24,980 nucleotides of DNA from Gemmatimonadaceae bacterium (GTDB lineage Bacteria; Gemmatimonadota; Gemmatimonadetes; Gemmatimonadales; Gemmatimonadaceae). The stretch lies in the NCBI GenBank assembly GCA_025356185.1, contig JANXUN010000442.1, positions 1-24,980 on the forward strand, read 5' to 3'. Within the stretch, counting starts at the first letter, position 1. Each line of letters starts with the position of its first letter. Below the pieces are notes generated by a model, which saw only the letters and a program-made list of their open reading frames with translations, made no database searches and had not been told where the DNA came from. The position numbers and the translations under genes were made by a program. Of this stretch, positions 1 through 7,247 are shown in pieces.

Positions 1-990
1 GCGTCGGTGCGGGCGCGATTCGGCATCGACGATCGCGAGTTGAAAGGACGCGTGTCTGTGGGTCGCGCTCCGCCGTTTGGGCGCGAACCGCTGATGCAGC
101 TGTTCGCGGAGCGCGACTATCGCGATGTGATGCCCGCCGAGCGCGGTGGCCTCACCAACTCGCTTGGCGCACTATTGCTTGGAAGCGACTACACATTGCT
201 CGTTGACACGCGGGCCGCCGGCATTGAGGTCCGTCGTTCGGCGCTAGATCCTTTCACGTTGCGTGTTGCGTACGAAACCGATGCGCCGCTCGTCGAGATC
301 AATGCGAAACCACTCAGTGGTTCCTTTGGACCGGTGCTCGGCGCGTGGAGTCTCCGCGGCGTGCGCGCTGCCGTTCGCGGGAGCGGTGGCTGGGTTCCGC
401 AGAGCACAGGGGCAACGCGCGGCGTTTGGACCCTTGATGCGAGCGTGGGCGCGTACTCGGGACGCGACAGTACACGCGCTTACATTCTCCTGCCTGTTGG
501 TCCCGATATACATCCGCTCGTCGTGCGCGCGAACGCGTTACTGCGACTTGAGAAATCACTGTCGGGTGATCGCGCGCTGATGTCACTGTCATCGGGTGCG
601 TTCGCGTTCGGCCGCGATCTGGCGCCGCAACATTTGGTGTTTGCCGGCGGTCCATGGTCGGCACCGGGCTATGCATACGGTCAGTTCGCTACACGCGCGT
701 TTGCCTCGCAACGGTTTGAATTCCATCAGCCGGTTCCGTTTTTTTCGATCCCACTGGGCAGCTACGGCAAGGCGCCCGCGCACGTCACGCTCGCACCGTT
801 CGTGCAGGCCATTGCGACCGCGAGCGGTCTCAGGTACTACAGTTCTCCCGCTTCCGGTGTGTATCCGTCAGTCGGCGTTGGTGCGCTCTTCTTTTTCGAT
901 CTCTTGCGTTTCGACGCAGCGCGCGGATTGCGCGACGGAACGTGGCGTTTTGCGATTGACATTGACCGCGGATTTTGGGGTGTCATGTGA
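1..990 (+). CDS. Outer-membrane beta-barrel protein, C-terminal part (partial, 5' end outside window)
   Basis: The reading frame is open from the first base, so the true start lies upstream; about 329 codons are visible, ending at TGA 988-990. The visible part has many short alternating hydrophobic/polar strands rich in Gly, Tyr and Phe with Arg/Asp turns, as in a transmembrane beta-barrel. It ends with FDLLRFDAARGLRDG followed by a short strand and an aromatic-rich terminus (RGFWGVM), which resembles the last strands of surface-antigen (D15/Omp85-like) barrels. No POTRA domain can be judged because the N-terminal part is missing. The stop overlaps the GTG start of the following methyltransferase (GTGA), so the two are probably co-transcribed. 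The barrel assignment is inference from composition and the C-terminal pattern; the exact family and any transported substrate are unknown. Confidence 0.55.
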   Translation, partial: ASVRARFGIDDRELKGRVSVGRAPPFGREPLMQLFAERDYRDVMPAERGGLTNSLGALLLGSDYTLLVDTRAAGIEVRRSALDPFTLRVAYETDAPLVEINAKPLSGSFGPVLGAWSLRGVRAAVRGSGGWVPQSTGATRGVWTLDASVGAYSGRDSTRAYILLPVGPDIHPLVVRANALLRLEKSLSGDRALMSLSSGAFAFGRDLAPQHLVFAGGPWSAPGYAYGQFATRAFASQRFEFHQPVPFFSIPLGSYGKAPAHVTLAPFVQAIATASGLRYYSSPASGVYPSVGVGALFFFDLLRFDAARGLRDGTWRFAIDIDRGFWGVM

Positions 991-1616
991 GCGGCACAAC
1001 GGTGCATTCGGAACGAGCGGACGCGCATTACGATCAAGCCTATTTCGACAAGTGGTATCGCAGTCCACGTCACCGGGTGAAGTCTGCCAAAGAATTACAA
1101 CGACAGGTGCTCTGTGTCGTGCACATGGCGGAGTGGGTGCTGGGGCGACCGATCAAATCCGTGCTCGATGTCGGATGCGGCGAAGCGCAATGGCGCCCAG
1201 TGCTGACGCGTCTGCGACCGCGACTGCACTACGACGGCGTCGATCCGAGCACGTACGCGGTACGCCGTTTTGGCGCGCGACGCGGCATTCAGCTGGGTGG
1301 CATCGAAGATCTCGATAATCTGTCGTTGGCGACTGGCTACGACCTCGTGGTGTGCTGCGGAATGCTCAACTACCTCTCCCGCGAGCGCTTCACGCGCGGC
1401 GTTCAGCAGGTGGCGCGTCGGACTAACGGCATGGCGTATCTCGAAGTGTTTTCTCGCTCGGATGCATTCGAAGGCGATACATCGTGGCCCACCCCTCAAC
1501 CAGCCAGCTGGTATCGTCGCGCAATTACAAAGGCCGGGCTCTTGAGCATTGGATTGCACGGATACATCCCCCAGCGCGACGCGGCACGTGTCGCGGCACT
1601 GGAGTGCGCGCGCTAA
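987..1616 (+). CDS. Class I SAM-dependent methyltransferase
   Basis: A 209-residue protein with a Rossmann-type methyltransferase core. Motif I is LDVGCGEAQW (residues 60-69), which binds S-adenosylmethionine. YDGVDPS (82-88) fits the acidic motif II that contacts the ribose, and YDLVVCCGMLNYL (118-130) fits the post-II strand. I chose GTG at 987 because it overlaps the upstream stop as GTGA and gives a natural N-terminus (MSGTTVHSER); a TTG at 975 would add only four residues inside the upstream gene. The substrate cannot be told from sequence: the family includes small-molecule, lipid and protein methyltransferases. Coupling to an outer-membrane barrel gene hints at an envelope role, but this is weak. 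The next gene, cysE, starts 60 bases downstream. Confidence 0.8.
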   Translation: MSGTTVHSERADAHYDQAYFDKWYRSPRHRVKSAKELQRQVLCVVHMAEWVLGRPIKSVLDVGCGEAQWRPVLTRLRPRLHYDGVDPSTYAVRRFGARRGIQLGGIEDLDNLSLATGYDLVVCCGMLNYLSRERFTRGVQQVARRTNGMAYLEVFSRSDAFEGDTSWPTPQPASWYRRAITKAGLLSIGLHGYIPQRDAARVAALECAR

Positions 1617-1676
1617 GGCGCAGTACATCCGTGCACGCGACTGGACAACGCGTTCCCCGCGCGTCATGGTGAGTGC

Positions 1677-2519
1677 ATGGACGTAAACCATCACGACACG
1701 ACCACGTGGAACGGCTTTGTGCAGCAGCTCGCGAGCGATCGAGCCTCGGCGGCGGCGGCACCCCCGGTGCGCGCGCTGACCGAAGCATTTGCCGAACGAC
1801 TGCTCGCGCTGCTCTTTCCGCAGTTCGCCGGCACCGACGATACAGGCGCGCGCGACGTGCGGCGCGACGCCGAAGGTCTGGACGCATTGCTGGTGGAGTT
1901 GCTGACGCCGTTCGCGTCAGATCCGCGCGATATCGCGCGCAAATTCTTTGACGCGCTCCCCGCGTGCCACACGACCCTCTATCTCGACGCTGACGCAATT
2001 TTTTCAGGTGATCCGGCAGCTGCCAGTCGCGACGAAGTGATCTTCGCGTATCCGGGATTTCTCGCAACCGCGGTGCACCGGATCGCGCACATCTTGTATC
2101 GGTTGGATGTGCCACTCGTTCCGCGTCTCCTCGCCGAGTGGGCGCATGGGAAAACTGGCATAGATATTCATCCCGGTGCGCAAATTGGCGCATCGTTCGC
2201 CATTGATCACGGAACAGGAATCGTCATTGGCGAGACGAGTGTGATCGGCGAGCGCGTGCATATTTATCAAGGTGTTACACTTGGTGCACTCGCGGTGAAC
2301 AAGCGACTCGCGCACAAAAAGCGTCATCCCACACTCGGTCATGATGTGGTCGTGTACGCGAACGCCACGATCCTTGGCGGTGGCACCGTTGTGGGCGACG
2401 GTTCGATCATTGGCGGCAATGTGTGGCTCACAACGTCAGTGCCGCCGCGCTCTGTCGTGCAGTTTACCAGCTCGGTTGAGCAGCGGCCGAGCGATGATGG
2501 ACTCGAGTTCCACATTTGA
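1677..2519 (+). CDS. cysE: Serine O-acetyltransferase
   Basis: This 280-residue protein transfers an acetyl group from acetyl-CoA to L-serine, giving O-acetylserine, the substrate of the cysteine synthase encoded next. A helical N-terminal domain (about 1-155, with DPAAASRDEVIFAYPGF at 112-128) is followed by a left-handed beta-helix of hexapeptide repeats from about 160 to 262. Diagnostic segments are GIDIHPGAQIG (161-171), IDHGTGIVIGET (176-187) and YQGVTLGAL (197-205). The residues after 262 form a short tail of the kind that docks with cysteine synthase in this family, though here it ends in FHI. The start is ATG 1677; only a poorly spaced purine-rich stretch precedes it. The length is typical of the longer EpsC-type enzymes. 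cysK follows after 33 bases, making a two-gene cysteine unit. Confidence 0.95.
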   Translation: MDVNHHDTTTWNGFVQQLASDRASAAAAPPVRALTEAFAERLLALLFPQFAGTDDTGARDVRRDAEGLDALLVELLTPFASDPRDIARKFFDALPACHTTLYLDADAIFSGDPAAASRDEVIFAYPGFLATAVHRIAHILYRLDVPLVPRLLAEWAHGKTGIDIHPGAQIGASFAIDHGTGIVIGETSVIGERVHIYQGVTLGALAVNKRLAHKKRHPTLGHDVVVYANATILGGGTVVGDGSIIGGNVWLTTSVPPRSVVQFTSSVEQRPSDDGLEFHI

Positions 2520-2552
2520 GTTTCCACGCTCCTAACTTTTCCGCGGTGTGAC

Positions 2553-3470
2553 ATGCGCGCAGATAGTATTCTCGAAACGATCGGACGTACGCCCCATGTG
2601 CGATTGCAGCGACTGTTTGATCCACGCGTGGAGGTGTGGATGAAGCTGGAGCGCGCGAACCCAGGTGGCAGTATCAAGGATCGCATCGCGCTGGAGATGA
2701 TCGAAGACGCGGAGCGTCGTGGTGTACTCACTCCGGGAAGCGTGATCATCGAGCCCACGTCGGGGAACACTGGTATCGGACTGGCGATGGTGGCGGCCGT
2801 GAAAGGGTATCGCCTTGTACTCGTCATGCCCGAGTCGATGTCGGTCGAGCGACGCCGGATTATGGCGGCGTACGGAGCAACGTTCGATCTCACCCCGCGC
2901 GAAAAGGGGATGAAAGGCGCCATCGCGCGCGCCAACGAACTCGTAGCGCTCACTCCGAACGCGTGGATGCCGCAACAGTTTGACAATGCAGCCAACATCC
3001 AGGCGCATCGTGCGACGACCGCGCAAGAGATCCTCGCGGACTTTCCCGATGGTTTGGACTATCTGATTACGGGAGTGGGGACTGGCGGCCACATCACCGC
3101 CTGCGCAGAAGTTCTCAAAGAACACTTTCCCTCGCTCAAGGCGTTCGCGGTTGAACCCGCCAAGTCACCCGTGATCAGTGGCGGTGAACCGAGTCCACAC
3201 AAGATCCAAGGCATCGGAGGCGGATTTATTCCGGGCAACCTGCACCTCGATATGATTGACGGCACGATTCAAGTCAGCGAAGAAAACGCGTACACGTTCG
3301 CGCAACGCGCGACACGAGAAGAAGGGATTTTCGTTGGTGTGTCGACCGGTGCGGCGCTGGCGGCCGTCGCGCAGCACATTCCGTCGATGCGTGATGGTGC
3401 GCGCGTGTTGACATTTTGCTACGACACGGGCGAGCGCTATCTGTCTATTGACGGGTTGTTTCCGGTCTGA
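2553..3470 (+). CDS. cysK: Cysteine synthase A (O-acetylserine sulfhydrylase)
   Basis: A 305-residue PLP enzyme that replaces the acetyl group of O-acetylserine with sulfide to give L-cysteine. The Schiff-base lysine is K42 in NPGGSIKDRIA. TSGNTG (69-74) is the substrate-binding loop, GVGTGGH (174-180) binds the PLP phosphate, and GVSTGAA (262-268) and DTGERY (291-296) complete the fold-type II signature. PSPHKIQGIG (213-222) matches the region that in CysK binds the CysE C-terminus. There is no haem-binding or CBS extension, so this is the biosynthetic enzyme rather than a cystathionine beta-synthase. The start ATG 2553 gives the usual N-terminus (SILETIGRTP). The stop overlaps the start of the hydrolase gene by one base (TGATG), suggesting translational coupling. 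Confidence 0.96.
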   Translation: MRADSILETIGRTPHVRLQRLFDPRVEVWMKLERANPGGSIKDRIALEMIEDAERRGVLTPGSVIIEPTSGNTGIGLAMVAAVKGYRLVLVMPESMSVERRRIMAAYGATFDLTPREKGMKGAIARANELVALTPNAWMPQQFDNAANIQAHRATTAQEILADFPDGLDYLITGVGTGGHITACAEVLKEHFPSLKAFAVEPAKSPVISGGEPSPHKIQGIGGGFIPGNLHLDMIDGTIQVSEENAYTFAQRATREEGIFVGVSTGAALAAVAQHIPSMRDGARVLTFCYDTGERYLSIDGLFPV

Positions 3471-4636
3471 TGTCGATCGTTCGCATGACCGGTGCCGCCC
3501 TGATCGGCGCACTGTGCAACGCACTACCCAACAGCCCAATGCTGCTCGCACAAGCGGCATCGTCGCGCGCGGAGCTTGCCGCAGCGTATGCGCGTATGGA
3601 CAAAGCATACGCCGCTGCATCTCCGACGCTCAGCGACAGCATGCGCGCGTCGGTCAACGTGCAGTTTGATCGCTCGACACTCAGTTTCTTCGTCGGCAGA
3701 TATGCGGCAGCGCTGGCCACCATGGACTCAGCGACACTGCGACTCACGCAATTGCCGCTCGCAATGGCAGCACCGCCACCGACGCGCGTTGTCAGCGGAC
3801 GCACTGCGTCGGTGTGGCGCGAGGGATTTCTTGCGCGGCTCGCGAAGGTCGATAGTACGGGCCCCAACGCACAAGCATGGGTCTCCGCGCGCGCCCGCGC
3901 GCAGCTGCTTGTTGACGAGCCGTCACAAGAGCGCACCGCCGAACTGCTCAGCGATCCGACGACGCTCACGCGCGATCTCGCACGCGAAGTACTCTCGGTC
4001 GAACGCGGTCGTGATCCCTACGTGGGTCAAGCGTACGACGCGTGGCGGACATTTCGCGGCGCCAATGGTGCGCTGATTCCGTTTCGCATCGTTGCGCCGA
4101 CCGCGGCGGCAATCAGCGGATCACCGGTACCGCTAATTATTGCGCTGCACGGCGCCGGTGGCGACGAAAATATGTTCGTCGATGCCTACGGCGCGGGAGT
4201 GCTCGCATCGATGGCGCTCGCGGCAAACGCGATTCTCGTCACTCCCGCGACAACTCCATTTGCCGCGTCGCCAGAAAACTTTGATAGCCTCATGACCGTG
4301 CTGCGCTCGGAGTATCGCGTGAACGGCGGACGTGTGTACCTGCTTGGGCATTCGATGGGAGCGACCGCAGCCGCGCGACTCGCACAGCTGCGGCCGCAAC
4401 AGATCGCGGCGGTTGCGTGCATCGCTGGGGGCTTGGCGGTCGCTGTCTCTAAAGCACCCGCGCTGCTTTTCCTTGCGGGTTCGCTTGACCAGATCGCAAA
4501 GCCGTCTGTAGTCAAAGCTGCAGCGACGGGCACGCCGACCAGCCGCTACGAAGAATTGCCCAACGAAGGACACACGTTGATGGTGTTCAACGCCGTGCAG
4601 CGCGCGGTGCCGTGGTTGCTCACGCATCGCCCGTGA
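3470..4636 (+). CDS. Alpha/beta hydrolase (esterase/depolymerase-like), probably exported
   Basis: A 388-residue protein with two parts. Residues 1 to about 200 are an Ala-rich helical segment after a weak signal-peptide-like N-terminus (MSIVRMTGAALIGALCNALP, possible cleavage near LLAQAA). Residues about 205-388 are an alpha/beta-hydrolase domain. The oxyanion loop is LHGAGG (226-231), the nucleophile elbow is GHSMG with S295, and a plausible triad is completed by D340 (GSLDQI) and H368 (NEGHT). This arrangement is seen in carboxylesterases, phospholipases and polyhydroxybutyrate-depolymerase-like proteins. The substrate cannot be named. The ATG overlaps the cysK stop by one base, so it is expressed with the cysteine genes, although no functional link is evident. 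The N-terminal 200 residues are not a domain I recognise. Confidence 0.8.
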   Translation: MSIVRMTGAALIGALCNALPNSPMLLAQAASSRAELAAAYARMDKAYAAASPTLSDSMRASVNVQFDRSTLSFFVGRYAAALATMDSATLRLTQLPLAMAAPPPTRVVSGRTASVWREGFLARLAKVDSTGPNAQAWVSARARAQLLVDEPSQERTAELLSDPTTLTRDLAREVLSVERGRDPYVGQAYDAWRTFRGANGALIPFRIVAPTAAAISGSPVPLIIALHGAGGDENMFVDAYGAGVLASMALAANAILVTPATTPFAASPENFDSLMTVLRSEYRVNGGRVYLLGHSMGATAAARLAQLRPQQIAAVACIAGGLAVAVSKAPALLFLAGSLDQIAKPSVVKAAATGTPTSRYEELPNEGHTLMVFNAVQRAVPWLLTHRP

Positions 4637-4658
4637 TGTCGCGTCACGCACGCACAGC

Positions 4659-5807
4659 GTGACCAACGTGACGGCAACTGAAATTGTCGTTTGGCTGATC
4701 GGCGTTGCCGTCGGCGCCGTGCTCACGTATCTCACGCAACGTCGTATCATGGGCAGTGAGCTCACCCGCGTGCGCCTCGAGGCGGAATCACGCGCACATG
4801 CCGACGTCGCTACGCTACGTGAGTCGCTCGCGCGACACGAGACTTCGTCCGATCTCACAGCGCGTCACGGCAACGTTGCCGAACTGCTCGCACCGATTCG
4901 TGAAACACTCGCGCGGTACGATGAAGTCCTTGCCCAAATGTCGCGCACTCAGGCGCAAGCAAGCGGCGCAATCGGTGAACGACTCGACGCGGTTGCGCTG
5001 GCGGGCGAAGGACTGCGACACGAAACGCAAAAACTCTCACAGGCACTGCGCGCTCCAAACGTGCGCGGGCAGTGGGGCGAGTTGCAACTGCGACGCGTCT
5101 GCGAATTGGCTGGCATGCTCGCGTACTGCGACTTTGAGCCGCAAGTCACTGTGCGAAGCGACGACGGTGTGCAGCGCCCGGATCTCGTCGTGCGGCTGCC
5201 AGGCGGGCGCCAACTCGTGGTTGACGCCAAAGCACCGATGGCCGAATATCTCGAGGCCGCCGCGGCGATCGACGATCGCACTCGCGCCACGCATCTTGCG
5301 GCACACGCAGCGCATGTGCGAGGACATGTGCAACGACTCGCGGCGAAGCGCTACTGGGCGCAATTCACAGACGCGCCGGAATTCGTCGTGCTTTTCTTGC
5401 CGGGTGAGGCATTTTACGCCGCGGCGCTCGAGGCTGATCCGTCGCTCTTGGAATTGGCGCTGCAAGAACGGGTGTTGATGGCCACGCCGACAACGCTCAT
5501 CGCACTACTCAAGAGCGCTGCATACGGGTGGCGACAAGAGCGCGTGACGGGCGACGCACAACAAGTGATTGCACTCGGTGCGGAGCTGCAACAGCGACTC
5601 GCTGCATTTGACGAACAGCTCGGCGAGATCGGCAAAGGATTGCAGCGCGCGGTCACTGCGTACAATCGGGCGGTAGGCAGTCTGGAGAGCCGAGTGTTGG
5701 TCAGTGCGCGCAAACTTGCTGAGCTGCAAGAGGGTGGCCCGTTGCTGGAAGCGCCCGCAACCGTCGACCTCGCCGTACGCGGCGCCGACAGCGATGATTC
5801 TCGCTGA
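4659..5807 (+). CDS. rmuC: DNA recombination protein RmuC
   Basis: A 382-residue protein of the RmuC family, which limits inversions and rearrangements at short repeats and is predicted to carry a restriction-endonuclease-like fold. An N-terminal membrane anchor (about 8-25) is followed by a coiled-coil-prone segment (30-130). The RmuC core then shows RGQWGELQLRRVCELAGM (136-153), RPDLVVRLPGG (173-183) and VDAKAPMAEY (188-197); the Asp and Lys of RPD...VDAK fit a PD-(D/E)xK-type nuclease centre. FLPGEAFYAAAL (246-257) and ATPTTLIALLKSAAYGW (275-291) are further hallmarks. The start is GTG 4659; a second GTG at 4668 in frame is a possible alternative. The 3' end overlaps the next gene by 14 bases. 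Confidence 0.93.
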   Translation: MTNVTATEIVVWLIGVAVGAVLTYLTQRRIMGSELTRVRLEAESRAHADVATLRESLARHETSSDLTARHGNVAELLAPIRETLARYDEVLAQMSRTQAQASGAIGERLDAVALAGEGLRHETQKLSQALRAPNVRGQWGELQLRRVCELAGMLAYCDFEPQVTVRSDDGVQRPDLVVRLPGGRQLVVDAKAPMAEYLEAAAAIDDRTRATHLAAHAAHVRGHVQRLAAKRYWAQFTDAPEFVVLFLPGEAFYAAALEADPSLLELALQERVLMATPTTLIALLKSAAYGWRQERVTGDAQQVIALGAELQQRLAAFDEQLGEIGKGLQRAVTAYNRAVGSLESRVLVSARKLAELQEGGPLLEAPATVDLAVRGADSDDSR

Positions 5808-6528
5808 ACGTGTGCTGCGGCGCGAACGATCGGGTTCGTCGTCGCCCGTGGTCGTGCGTACGAGTCGCGGCGAACGGTTCGTCAAACTGCGCGGGGCAGC
5901 GCAAGGGATTACCGCGTTGATCGCGGAACTCATCGTCGCCGAGCTCGCGGAAACGGTTCGACTTGCGGTGCCGGCGCGCGAACTCGTTGACGTCGCACCC
6001 GCAATAGAATCGGACGATCTCAACGATGAATTGCGCGACCTGCTCGATGCAAGCGTTGGCGTGAACGTCGGCTTCGCTATGCTCGACGGCGCGCGTGATC
6101 TGAAAGTGACCGAGTACGAGAGCGTACCTCTCGACGCGGCTGCGCCGATTCTCTGGTTAGATACGCTGGTGCAAAATCTCGACCGTTCGCGCGCCAATCC
6201 CAACATCATGGTGCGACGCGGCGAGTATTGGCTCATTGATCACGGTGCGGCACTGCCGTTTCAACACAATTGGTCGTCGGTTCGCGAAGATTCCGCCCAA
6301 CGACCATACGACACTGGGCGGCACGTCTTTGCATGGGCGGCGCCCGTACTTGCGACTGTGCACGAGACGCTCGCACCGCTGATGACTCGCGATCGCATTC
6401 GCGATGCGGCGCACTCTGTTCCCGACGAGTTTCTTGCGCAAGTCAGTGACGATGTCACACGCCGCCGCGCCATGTACGCGACGTTCTTGTGGAAGCGGTT
6501 ACAATGGATGCACGCGACGCTCGGATAG
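5794..6528 (+). CDS. HipA-like kinase domain protein
   Basis: A 244-residue protein resembling the short HipA-like kinases (HipA_2 type) rather than full HipA toxins. The likely catalytic loop is NLDRSRANPN (128-137), with D130 as candidate catalytic base, and the metal-binding element is IDHG (148-151). RFVKLRG (29-35) supplies a candidate ATP-binding lysine at K31. ATG 5794 was chosen because residues upstream of it in the same frame are only the shadow of rmuC; this start lies 14 bases inside rmuC and implies coupling. No hipB-like antitoxin is adjacent, and the protein is about half the length of E. coli HipA, so a toxin role should not be assumed. The target is unknown. Confidence 0.75.
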   Translation: MILAERVLRRERSGSSSPVVVRTSRGERFVKLRGAAQGITALIAELIVAELAETVRLAVPARELVDVAPAIESDDLNDELRDLLDASVGVNVGFAMLDGARDLKVTEYESVPLDAAAPILWLDTLVQNLDRSRANPNIMVRRGEYWLIDHGAALPFQHNWSSVREDSAQRPYDTGRHVFAWAAPVLATVHETLAPLMTRDRIRDAAHSVPDEFLAQVSDDVTRRRAMYATFLWKRLQWMHATLG

Positions 6529-6560
6529 TACAGCGCGTCGCGGACCTTCTTGCCCGCGCG

Positions 6561-7241
6561 CTAGAGCGAACCGAGTAAGTCGTCGATTGCGCGTCGGTCG
6601 GCATCTTCGAGCGATTCGGCGCCGTGAATGATTCGCTGCAAAATGTCGACTGCTTCACCCGCGAGATCATCGGGGTGACGACGATCTTTGTCAAAGCGCA
6701 CGATGTGACCGAGCAAAATGGTCTCGAAGGGTATTTCGTCTTCGCCTTCGTCGTCGTCATCATCCTCGTCGTCATCGTTGGCGCTGCCGTCGTTCGCGCC
6801 GGTGCCTTTGACGTCGTCTTCATCGTCCTCCTCCTCGTCGACGACGCCGCGCGACGCATCGAAGCTCGGAACGCTGGCCTTCCACGGTTCGGCGTCATGC
6901 ACGTCGGATTCGAGTGACGTACGAGGTACGAGCGCAAAGAGACGACACTGCAGTCCAGGCGCTTCTTCAAACGCGAACAGGCCAAGGCGCACAGGTACGT
7001 CAAAGAGTCGCAAGTCGACCAGTCGCGCAATCGCTTCCGGCGGCATCGCGCTGCGTGCGACCATGCGTCCGTCAATGTACGCCGCGAGCGCCGATGATTC
7101 GGGCGCGCGCGGATCGTCCAACTGCGAAACGACAATCACCACGGGCTCGCGAGTCGTGACAAAGACCGCAGGCTTCGCTTCTCCATCGTGTGGTGAATCA
7201 GAAGCGTCGTGATCGGATGAATCAAAATCGTCAGTCGACAT
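6561..7241 (-). CDS. Acidic hypothetical protein coupled to an ABC exporter
   Basis: A 226-residue protein I do not recognise. An Asp-rich N-terminus (residues 1-20) leads into a folded-looking segment of alternating strands (about 25-110, including PVVIVVSQLDDP and RLGLFAFEEAPGLQCRLFAL). Two very acidic runs follow (DEEEDDEDD at 135-143; Asp/Glu tract at about 155-169) and then a helical C-terminus (172-226). The acidic runs are encoded by near-repetitive GAC/GAT/GAG codons, which create long opposite-strand ORFs that are shadows. Its start is only six bases after the stop of the ABC permease, so it is probably translated from the same message. A cytoplasmic accessory or regulatory role for the exporter is inference only. 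It converges on the HipA-like gene with a 32-base gap that shows no clear terminator hairpin. Confidence 0.7.
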   Translation of the reverse strand: MSTDDFDSSDHDASDSPHDGEAKPAVFVTTREPVVIVVSQLDDPRAPESSALAAYIDGRMVARSAMPPEAIARLVDLRLFDVPVRLGLFAFEEAPGLQCRLFALVPRTSLESDVHDAEPWKASVPSFDASRGVVDEEEDDEDDVKGTGANDGSANDDDEDDDDDEGEDEIPFETILLGHIVRFDKDRRHPDDLAGEAVDILQRIIHGAESLEDADRRAIDDLLGSL

Positions 7242-7247
7242 GCGTGT

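Noticed and set aside
5794..6528. HipA-HipB toxin-antitoxin module
   Set aside because: No small helix-turn-helix antitoxin gene lies on either side, and the protein is about half the length of HipA.
6529..6560. Possible terminator between the convergent HipA-like and acidic-protein genes
   Set aside because: No stable stem with a T-run can be drawn; only a GC-rich stretch is present.
6718..7212. + strand ORF rich in serine opposite the acidic protein
   Set aside because: It is the complement of the Asp/Glu codon tract (GAC/GAT read as serine and valine codons on the other strand); no domain pattern and no ribosome binding site.
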